A stretch of DNA of 64,000 bases, taken from Colias croceus (lineage: Eukaryota; Arthropoda; Insecta; Lepidoptera; Pieridae). Both the position numbers and the translations under genes were made by a program. Where the stretch lies: the NCBI RefSeq assembly GCF_905220415.1, contig NC_059552.1, positions 7,207,001-7,271,000 on the forward strand, in the 5' to 3' direction. This document shows, piece by piece, positions 35,501-47,500 of this stretch. Numbering within the stretch: the first letter of the stretch is position 1; every line of letters starts with the position of its first letter. Below the pieces are notes generated by a model that saw only the letters and a list, made by a program, of their open reading frames with translations, was not told where the DNA came from and searched no databases.

Positions 35501-38500
35501 AAAAAAACTATAAGTATCCTACATTATTCACACGACAGAAATTCAACTTAATCTTGCTCAACCATACGTTCATAAATTTGTAATAATGAAAGTCGAGCGA
35601 TTTATTTTCAACGAAATTATGTCAGATTACTACATATACATATTGTTATAAATTTCTTCATCACTAATAAAAAACATGCAAACTTATTTATAGACTTAAT
35701 TAAAACCAATTAAAAGTGCAACAATTGGTCAATAGGGTCGGGTATTGAGCACGCAAACGGCAGTCCACTACGCGCTAGACATAGCGAGTGCCCTGGCGTT
35801 CCTCAAGATGCAAGGGTACATTCACACGGAGCTAAACAGCGCTAGCATAATGCTCACTTCACACGACACGGCGAAACTAGCTGATCTCAGCCCGTGTGTG
35901 AAGGTGCCTAAAGTGAAGATGAGCGAAAAGGACTATGACGCGTATTCGCCTGAACCGTTGTATGTTAATATTGAAGGTGAGGATTGGTTATTTGTTTCAG
36001 TTTTTATCGAGATAAATCACGTCAAGTACCTATATAAATTTGAAAGGAAGTATAGCTAAATGATCTATAATATTCTAAAAATAGATCTAATAAAAGTTAA
36101 AATTACATTTATTTCTTAAATATAAGTAATTATATGAAATGTATCTGACTGAAATCAGATACATTTAAAATCTGGACGCAAAATTTCTATAGAAGTAAAT
36201 TGTGTATGCACATAATATTATTATATTTAAAAATATATTCTTTTCTAATACCATACTCATTTTCTTCAATAAACAGACACATGCAAAACAAGGACGGCGG
36301 ATTCAGAGCCTCTCCTGTCCGGGCACTCGCAATGCCCAGAAGGCTCCGTGCTAAAAGAGTACAAAGCGTACGCACACTCTTCGCGGTACGGGTGGCACGC
36401 ACCCGAGCTGTTCGAGCCGGATGACGACGGGTTTGTCAGACCCTGCTCCAAGAGCGATGTGTACTCGCTGTGTATTGTGCTGTGGGAGTGCTGTAATGGT
36501 AGGTTTTGTGAAAATGTTACTGAAAATAATATATTTAAAGGCACATTTTATAGTAGCTGGTGGTACAGAGTACTTTGAATTGGCTTGTTATCAATAAATA
36601 CTTAATCAATTAAATGTTTTAGTAACTGATGTATCATCTAATAAAAATGTAATTAACTATACCTATACTTATGGCCTAAAATTTTAATTCAATACATATT
36701 TGTTATTCTAGGCATTTATGCACGATACTCTGACCATTAATCACATCAACAAAAATTATAATAGTACATACATATTATGTAATTTTTGTTAATGAGAAGA
36801 ATGAGAAAGATAATGAGAAGCTTGCAAAATCAAATCTATATCTTGCATCAAAAAGCTAGAAATAACTATCACAATTAAACAATTTATTATTATTTCAAAT
36901 CCACAGCCAAAATCCCATGGAAGGGGATCACGTACGAGAAACTCAAAGAGACATACCTGCTATGGAAGACTGGTCTCCGTTTGCCACAAGACGGCACTTA
37001 CCCTGGCTGCTTGCTGGCTCTGCTGCAGCGGGGACTTACCCTGGCCAGGGAGGACAGGATCAGCCTTACTGACTTGCAGCATACGCTACAGAGTGTTAAG
37101 GTATTTGTTACTTTCTACTTGCTATAAGAAACTGGTCTCCGTCTGCCACAAGACAGCACTTACCCTGGCTGCTTGCTGGCTCTGCTGCAGCGGGGACTTA
37201 CCCTGGCCAGGGAGGACAGGATCAGCCTTACTGACTTGCAGCATACGCTACAGAGTGTTAAGGTATTTGTTACTTTCTACTTGCTATAAGAAACTGGTCT
37301 CCGTCTGCCACAAGACAGCACTTACCCTGGCTGCTTGCTGGCTCTGCTGCAGCGGGGACTTACCCTGGCCAGGGAGGACAGGATCAGCCTTACTGACTTA
37401 CAGCATACGCTACACTCTACAGAGTGTTAAGGTATTTATTATTAAATATTTTAGGAAGCGAAACTAACTGTCACGTCATGGAGTTAGGCGACAATTTTGG
37501 TATCTTTGAATATTGCCAAAGAAGTTTCACTTCTGACACGAGGGCTCGGCACACACGTATTTTTTTTCCATTCAAGCTATAGTAAATTCATCTATGACTG
37601 CTAATACTTACCTGTCTCTTCTGAAATATTTAAGCATAACTTATTTATATTCATTTTATTTTCGCATAAATTGTCGCCAACGTCCATACCACGTTGAATA
37701 CACCGGTTCTCGTCCGATCACCGAAGTTAAGCAACGTCGGGCGCGGTCAGTACTTGGATGGGTGACCGCCTGGGAACACCGCGTGATGTTAGCTTTTTGC
37801 TTTATTTTGGTTGAATTTTTATTTCGAAAAATGACTTTCATTTTCATGTTTAATAATCTTTATTTATTTCTTCCTTTTACAATACATATTATACATACAG
37901 GCAACATATACAAGGTGTAGAAAGCTGGTGCCTGTGGTAGGTGTAAAACCTGTAATACAGGTCACCAGGTCTCCACCACTCGGATGAACAGAACATTATA
38001 ATTAAGCCAAAGAAAGAAACTATGTAGCTTAAAAATTAAATTACTTTAGTTACATTAGCAAAAAAATATAAAAATAAAATAATACAAAAAAAAATAAAAT
38101 AAAATTAAACATGCAAAAGTCTACCCGGATGAAGTGTGAATGATTGTGACGAGTGAGTGAGTGTGTAGTGTGAGTAAGTGTGAGTGAGTTTGAATGCGTG
38201 TGGTAAATATCTGAAATCTTAATTTGAACGAATTAGATAAATGAGTCTAAAAAGGTCTCAGTCTCAGCGTATGAAAGTCCCTGTAGCCAGTTATCAAGTA
38301 AAATTTTCAGTTTGTGATAGTTTAAAGAATGTACAGATAGAATTTTCAGTTTGTTTTTTTTAGCATTTAATTTATTTTATTTATGTTAACTGTTAGGTAT
38401 GTTTTGCTGGTTGGCTGGCCTGCCTCTGTACATGTCGAATTAAGTTTATTTTGAACTAGGTTTCCGCCCGCGGCTTCAAAGAAAAACCCGCATAGTTCCC

Positions 38501-41500
38501 GTTCCCGTGGGATTTCCGGGATTGTGCGGGATAAAAAGTAGCCTATGTCCTTTCTCGGATATCAAAATTTGAAATTTCATGAAAATTGGTTCAGTAGTTT
38601 AGTGATTGAGTAACAGACAGACATAATATGTAGTTACTTTCGCATTTATAATATTAGTATGGATTTAAAAAAGTCGCAGCTTCGATAATGAGTGAAATGT
38701 CATTAAAATCTATGAATATGGTAGATGTTTCAAATTATTTATTTTGTTCTTGCAGTGATGTGAATTGTAATACATTCTCTTATTATTGCAATTTGCAAAA
38801 TAGGTAGGTAGATGTATTGAGATTAACTAAAACGTTAATTATCGTATAGAATAATAAGATATATAAAATAATTTTGGACTTCAATTTTAATTTGACTCGT
38901 ATAACTAGAAAAACAATTAGGTACACAATCTTTATACATACTTCACAGGCTTAAGCTTTAACTTGTTTACTATTTCATTTGATTCCTGTATTTGAAACGT
39001 TGGGTTAATAAAAATGTATAAATCGCGTTTAAAATACGTTTTTTCAACGTATTTTAATTCTCGTGTAAATTCTCAAAGAAAAGTACTAATTTCATTCCTT
39101 ATTTTATAAGATTTTCTATATACATTATTGATTACATTGCTTTCAATTCCAATGCCTAGGTAATATGTATTATCTTCCAAAGTCTAAAAAGTGTCAGGTT
39201 ACTAAATGTGTCGCATTTGAATAGGTACTAAAAGTACATATTTAATCCAGTGTTCTATAAATATTTAGACATGTTGTGTTACATAGAATAGTATGATGGT
39301 TTGAATGAATATTTTCGCTTGCTCTATCGCCAACGTCCATACCACGTTGAATACACCGGTTCTCGTCCGATCACCGAAGTTAAGCAACGTCGGGCGCGGT
39401 CAGTACTTGGATGGGTGACCGCCTGGGAACACCGCGTGATGTTGGCTTTTTGCGATTTTTGCTGCCTATTTTTACTGATCATAATTTCTGATCTTAGGCA
39501 CAATATGCAGTGCTTCAAGTCTAAATAATACAAAAATGAGTATACAAAAAAATAATAGATTGACATTTTTTTGTTTCATTAAATATGTTTTATTTTCAGA
39601 ATGATCTTAATGAGATGGAATACATTATTATACCAGAGCGTTTATCAAAGAAGAGGTCCGACTTCAGTTCTCAAGCATGGGACTCGACTACACCAAGTGA
39701 TTCCGACTGCATCAGTCCAAAGAATATCGAACACGACGCAGTCATACACACACGGAGCTCCACCGAAAGCGAAAACAAAAGTGGAAGTCCCATTTACCAT
39801 ACCATTCGCAAAACCTCCCTCCCCGAGCCTTACGATCGCGTCGACAAATGCTTCATATCCAATGAAGACCTAAATGAGCGGCTCCTTAACAAATACGACA
39901 ATTTAGAAAAGGATTATTCAAGTGCGTGCTCGACGCCGATATCAAAATTTCGCGAGCGAATTAAAGACACCCCAGGCACTTTACACAGGAGCGATTCGAC
40001 GGAATATTGCAGCATTTTGAGCCCAGAAGCGAGGAATTTCGCCCTTAACGACAATAGCATTAAGGATCAGAGCGGCGAACGATCTACGGCGAAATTGAGC
40101 CGGAGCTTCACGCCGAAGTCTTATAAACCCTTACATATTAAAGTGCCGGAATTCAATTTGGACTCTATCCGTGATATACTTAAGGATCGGAATGCAAATG
40201 AGAGCGTTTCGTATAACTTTGATATAAAGAACTATAGCTTGCCGAGTACGCCGATAGCCCGCAGTACTAAGTTGAGGAAGAATGCCTGGCTGTCGGGAGA
40301 GTTGAGCGTGAAGGACACTAGTTCGGAGCAAATAAAAGTTGTGTGCAAAGAAAACGAGACGGACCATAAATTGAATGGTGAGATAATTATTTGTGTTCTA
40401 ATTACGTAGTTTACAATATGCGCACTTTTTTGAAGTCATTTAAACTGATATCTTTTTATTTCTATAATTAAATGTTCATTTATATTTCTTTCAAGTTCCA
40501 TAACACTTGTTTTTTCTTTTAATTCATCATTTTTAAGTTTTAACTACATTCACATTTAGTATAAAGTTAAAATTAAAAGTGAGCACTTCATACAAAAAAG
40601 TTCAAATGATATATTTTATAGTTTTATGCATTAAAATTTAAAAGCTATAGACGAATCCAACGACGATCCCAATAAAAAAGCAATAGGAACATAGTTAGTA
40701 ATTAACTTGCCAGATATTTAATTTACATATTTTTACAGTACCCACTATTTTTCTTAGCATTTAATGTGTTATATCATTAAATTTTCGTACATAGTACATT
40801 TACATATTACTTATATGTTTTTTTTTAATAGGTTTTAGACTTCATGACCATAAAAATGTACATATGCCATTCATTATACCTGGCGCGGCCTAAGATGATC
40901 CCTATGACAGTTCGTCTTAGTGATTGCTCGTATGATGGATCGTGTCGATACTTTACTATTTTATAGGCAAAGGCGTGGTTTGCATTCAGCCACCTCGGTA
41001 AACATGTTTTTACAAATATTATAAAATGAATTTTTAACGTCTATTATGTAAACGAAACGGTAAGTAAAACGAAAGTTTTCCAAAACATAAAAATACACCT
41101 TATCATTTTCTCCCATTTAACACAGTGTATATTATTTTATCATGAAAATGGAATCCCCCATTTAATTTTTCTAAAAAACTTATATTATCATAGGTAAGTA
41201 AATTAAAGCGAACGGTAATTATTAATTAAGTATGCTGCGATCTTCTGTTCCATTCAATAGTGAATGAACTATAGCTTAAGTATGGAAAAAATGTGAACTC
41301 GTTTCCATTATCGAAATTTGTTTATCGATACTTTCCGCACTAGTCGATAAATGCCAACGATGTAAGTTTTGAAGGACGTAAACGTAAAGTCAGATTGATA
41401 TAATTTCTCGTAAATGATAAGAATTGTTATAATTCCAACGGAATATCATTGTAATAGGATAAAGCTACGTAAAAATTAATAAATGCCATTTTTAGACGCC

Positions 41501-44500
41501 TCCAATACGTTTCTAATTTAATGGTGACGCCATTACAAGTTTGTCTCTTGAGAATAACTGTCAGTGTCATAGGGATCATCTTAGGCCGCGCCGGGTATAG
41601 GTATAATAATATGTATATAGAATAAAAACACATTCATACAAACTACAACATTATGATATTTATTTTCCTATTGCCCATCGCCAACGTCCATACCACGTTG
41701 AATACACCGGTTCTCGTCCGATCACCGAAGTTAAGCAACGTCGGGCGCGGTCAGTACTTGGATGGGTGACCGCCTGGGAACACCGCGTGATGTTGGCTTT
41801 TTGCTTATTTTTCTTCTCTTTTTTTGTCTTGTTGTGTTATGTACATATCTATCTACTATTTGTATTTTACAAATGTTTAAGTAGATATAATTAATTTCAT
41901 TTAATTAACTTTTTAATGTTTCAAGAAAAACCTGTGCTAAGTGAACCAGCTAGTATGATGGCAGTGGATAAGCAAGTACAAAAAGTTGAAAGTGAATTTG
42001 TGTTGAGTCAACAAAATGGTAGCAGTATGGGAGAGAGGTCCCGGCATACTTCGGAAAGTGAGGACACCGTGCGTGATAGTTATACTGGGTTGAAAAGGTA
42101 AGCTTCCTAAGCTTTATAATTAGCATAGATTTTTTAAGTATTTTCAATGTTAAGTTTTTCTGTTATTAGATTTTCAATAATATTTATAAATAAGTAATTT
42201 CATGTTTGTATTTATAAGATATCCAATCGCTGTAAAAAAAATTAACATATTTTACATGTGACATGTATGCAGTTGCACGTCAAGAAAAAAATAAATTGAA
42301 AGACAAATAAAGTTATTGTTAAACTTGTGATATTTCATTTACGTGATAAATTATTGTGCTAGCAGTACTCACAACATTGTAAAGTATTACACTTAAGAGT
42401 GTACAATAGCATATTAACTTTGGACGTTTATTGAAGTGAAACTTCTTTATCGGGGTTGTAAAAAAATTTAGTGTAACATTTTTACGTTACGCGTGACATT
42501 TTTCCGTTACGCGCCATCTTTTTCTTATCTCTACCACGCGTGATTCGACATATTTTTTGAAAATAAGGTCATAAAGAAGTTTCACTTCTTACGTGTGTAC
42601 ACACACATATTTTTTATACAATATGCATTATTGAGAGCACAGAAATCCATACTAATAGTACAGGATACATCGCCCATTTTTGCAAGTGACTACTATCAAG
42701 CTGATTTTCCGTTTGTAGCTTTATTTTGATGAGACACCGAATAATTTCGTTTACGAAACTCTCGATTGTGGTAGCTAACAGAGATAACAAGGATAAAATT
42801 TTTTGATTTGATGGTTCTCAAATATTTATTACGCAATTTGTAGGACAATATGTCTGTTGAATTATATAAACATTAACTAAGTGAAAACAAAAAAATCAGC
42901 TTGTTAGTAATCATTTATGATGACCTCGTTATCGATACACTTTGGAAAGGGAGACTCTTTGAACCAACCATAGATTTTGTAGGACAAATATTTTTTCGAA
43001 TAATTTAGGTAATTATCTTGAGATAGAACAAAAAGAAATTCAGTAATAGTAATAAATATTGGAGAACCATCAAATTAAAAATTTTTATCCTTGTTATCTC
43101 TGTTAGCTACCACAATCGAGACTTTCGTACACGAAATTATTGGGCGTCTCATCAAAATAAAGCTACAAACGGAAAATTAGCTTGATAGTAGTCACTTGCA
43201 AAAATGGGCGATGTATCCTGAACTATAATATTATAAATGAGAAAGTAACTCTGTCTGTCTGTCTGTTACTCAATCACGCCTAAACTACTGAACCAATTTG
43301 CATGAAATTTGGTATGGAGATATTTTGATACCCGAGAAAGGACATAGGCTACCTTTTATTGCGAAATATGTACCACGGGCGAAGCCGGGGCGGACCACTA
43401 GTATTTCATAAATTTGTTTATCATATAAATTCGCACACCAACATTCCAGGATCCCGGATCCACCATCAGACTTCCCGGACCCTCGGGCCCCCACACACCG
43501 CGGGCCCTACGCGGTAGAACAAGAAGTCTTAGCCAGTGTGAATGTTAAACCGCTAGTGGCCATACACGAGAAATGGATCTGCGAAGCGAACAAGAAGACT
43601 GTAAGGTCTATGTCGCTGCCCGAGGATAAGAAGTTAGTTGACAAGTTACACACAAACACACACACACACACACACACACACATATTCAACATATCAGGAT
43701 CCAAGATCCGCGTGCCTTATACAGGCCTTACCTATTTATATACCCAGTTTAACGTAAGTTTTGATGTTCAACATTCATTCTTGTATTTTCTTAAAACTGT
43801 TATATTACAGCGCCATCCATGCATTTATCACGATATTAAAATAGATATAAAAACAAGAGCCATCTATGAGCAATATTTGATAACATTCACAAAATGCGCA
43901 CAATACGTTTGTTATTTTCGCTTGCTCTATCGCCAACGTCCATACCACGTTGAATACACCGGTTCTCGTCCGATCACCGAAGTTAAGCAACGTCGGGCGC
44001 GGTCAGTACTTGGATGGGTGACCGCCTGGGAACACCGCGTGATGTTGGCTTTTTGCTGCTTATTTTAGGTAGTTAGGTTTAGGCGGATTTATAATTTTGT
44101 GTCAAAAAATATTCTTGAATTTATTTTTTCGTATATATACATAATATGTTTTATTAATTGGTAGTTGGTACCTTGTTAACTAACTATGTATTGACTGGGT
44201 TTATATTTTTTTTTTGAATTATACTACAGCAGCAAGATCCGTATACAAGCGGTAAAGCCGGCGTCACACTGCGTGGACACTATGCAGAAGTCTCTACCAC
44301 AGTTATACTTCAAGCCCAGTGTGACCAAGCCTTACCGACCGCCGCCTGTGTCACCGGCCGCTAGCTGGAAAAGTGGTTAGTAGAGAAAATATGGGAAATT
44401 AATTGAAATAAGGGTGGAAAAATATTAAGAAATTTTTGATCTCAGTTGTTTTAAATGATTATGATAAAATGTAAAAAAGGTTAAATATTGAAAAAGTTTG

Positions 44501-47500
44501 GCCACTTTTTAGCTTCTTATAGCCACAATGCCACATTATTATATTTTGCACGCAGCACGTTCAAGCTTTTTGCATTATTAACACAAGATCCTGAATGGTA
44601 TGACTGTGTAAAAAATAAATTATTTTATTATTTCATTAGACGCATATATAATTTTGTCTTCCTTTTATTTTTATTAATCTTACATTGCATGTATTTTTTG
44701 CTATAAGCTACTTTAAAGTATAACTAAAATATTATATTTTTCAATTTGTGTGTATTCCTGTTTTGTTTCAACTACTAAGCTTCTCTGTGTATTTTCTTAA
44801 CATGACATTAATACCTTGGTTTTATTGTTGTAGTTTATTTGGTGTTGGATATTTTTTTAAGTTCAAATGTATATCTTAACTACATAATAAATAAGTTAAA
44901 ATTAGCTAATCGTTTTATTTGCTTGTAGTCTAGAAATGTTTAAATAAATAATTATTATTTTATTCGTTTCTGGAATTTTGTGGAATAATATTGAATTCAA
45001 ATATTTTATCAAACAATTTCATGGTGAATAAGTATAGAGAGAACTTTCATAAAAATAGACCAAATGACCTTAGAAGTTAGGAGTTAGGACCCATAATATT
45101 AAACATTTATTTTTTTTAATTTTATTTACTTATTCTTACTAAATTAAATGACACCCAGTGTTTCTAAAAAAAACCTCACATAAATAAAATTCTTATATCT
45201 TTACTAGAACAAAAAAATAAGAAACATTACATAGAAATTATTTCATTATAAATTATAGGCAGTCCCTGGGAGCAATTCTTTCAAACACGCGAGATGTCCA
45301 AAAGCTTTCCGCCGAGAGACTTCGAAGTTGGCATTCGACGTGATGCAGATAAATCGTACGTTTATTTTTATTATTTTATAATTTATATAATATTATGATA
45401 ATTTAATTACGATCATTCGCTTGCTCTGTCGCCAACGTCCATACCACGTTGAATACACCGGTTCTCGTCCGATCACCGAAGTTAAGCAACGTCGGGCGTG
45501 GTCAGTACTTGGATGGGTGACCGCCTGGGAACACCGCGTGATGTTGGCTTTTTGGCAATTTTTTATTGTTGGAATCAAAAAACTGAGAATGAAAGGCTTC
45601 ATATTAATTTATGGGAACTATATTTTCTATCACCAAAATTTATATTTGTCATCAAGTTGTATCACCTAATAAATAGATCCATCACCACGAAATATTTTCG
45701 TTCTCAGATAAACAAAAATTGTTCCCAGGTATGAATTATCAAATTAATGTTAGTATATGTGTAAAATAAGAGATCGATAACCAATAAAATTATATTGCAT
45801 TACATGAATATAAACTTCGTTCTTATAATAACAGTTTTGTTACTTAAATAATAGCTCTGTGCTCAGAATGGTAGATCTGTCACCAAATAAATCGATTATC
45901 GATCCCTGACTGCGACTCCTTTTTATTTGATATCTTGTCACCAATACAGTAGTAACATTTTATTTCATTCAAATATTAAATTATATTATTTGTTAATAGT
46001 ATTTGTTACCAATTTAATACATCAATTTATAATTTTAATGAAAAAATTATCAAAGGGGCGGAGACAAATTGGCGCGCTTTAAAAATTGATATGTGCAAAC
46101 ATATTATCGGATTAGCCATACGCTTAAAGCTGGCCAACCCCCCACCAGAAGCAAAAAATGTGCTTATCGGCCAGAAAAGAAAAAGAGGGTGCCCTTCGAA
46201 ATCCAAACCAGCGCTGATTATTTATTTGGTGAATATTTTTTTTTAACAATAAATATGTAAATGTAATGATAATTTTAACTTTAATTAAGTGTTTTATCTA
46301 CAATTATGCTAGCCATAAGCCAGCTATTAAACCAGAGCTGATTATTCAGTGGTTATTATTTTTAAGAATAAATATTGATTTTTTTGTTTTCTAGTAACAT
46401 AATTTGATTTATTGGTGATCTCTTTAAATTAGTTTGCTTAAATACTTATTAGGACACACCTATTATAATACATACAAAAACATTTATTTGGTACTAGACC
46501 TCAGGATTTTAGGTGATTTATTGTGGAACTGATTTTGCATTGTTTGGTGACTACATTTTGGTGACAGATCTACTATTTTGAGGACAAACCTTATTATTTA
46601 AGAAACACAAAACTAATTAAATTGGTGATAGCTTAAATGATACCCTTAATTTATATTGTTGAGTTGCATTCTGGAACTACTGATACTGGTTTGAAATATT
46701 TTGTGTCTTTTTGTCTTATCGATAGTTCATTTTATAGAGAAGAGGATATAGCTCAGTAAGCCCTCCCTTTAGGGTGCTTTTTCACCAATAATGTGCAAGG
46801 ATGTGTATCGAGGAATGTGATTTTAAAAACGCTTCTAATGAAGCGATATTATTAGTTTTTGACAACCTATTTACGATACGATATTATTGGTTTTTAATAG
46901 TATTGGTTATTTACAAACACATTCCTCGCATACTCGCACATTATTGGTGGAAAATCACCCTAAAGGCAGGGTTATAAATTATAATATCACGCTCAGACGT
47001 ATAGCAGTAGAACTGCAATGAAAAAATGTTACAATACCGCCGGGAAAGATTTTCTATTTAAGAGTGGACGATGATGCGTGGGTGAGCTTTTATCTAATAT
47101 ACAAAGTACCTAAAAGTATAACAAAAGTAGGGGTTCAATTAATGTTTGTGATTTCAATTTGATTTCAGCGCCATCTATGTGCTTATCCTCGTAATATTAA
47201 GCTATGTACTCTCGGTATGAGTATAGAGCCACCTATTAACAATATTTGATAACATTAACCCACAGCTAAAACCCTTTGTATGTTTGTCATTTTCGCTTAC
47301 AATATCGCCAACGTCCATACCACGTTGAATACACCGGTTCTCGTCCGATCACCGAAGTTAAGCAACGTCGGGCGCGGTCAGTACTTGGATGGGTGACCGC
47401 CTGGGAACACCGCGTGATGTTGGCTTTTTGCTTATTTTTTAATTCATAATTTCTTAAAATATGTATACTGTTTTCATTATTTTTTCTTCGAGGCTTCTTG

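Noticed and set aside
37093..37467. 124-codon plus-strand frame over the triplicated exon
   Set aside because: It is in a different frame from exon 7 and exists only because the 162-bp unit is a multiple of three.
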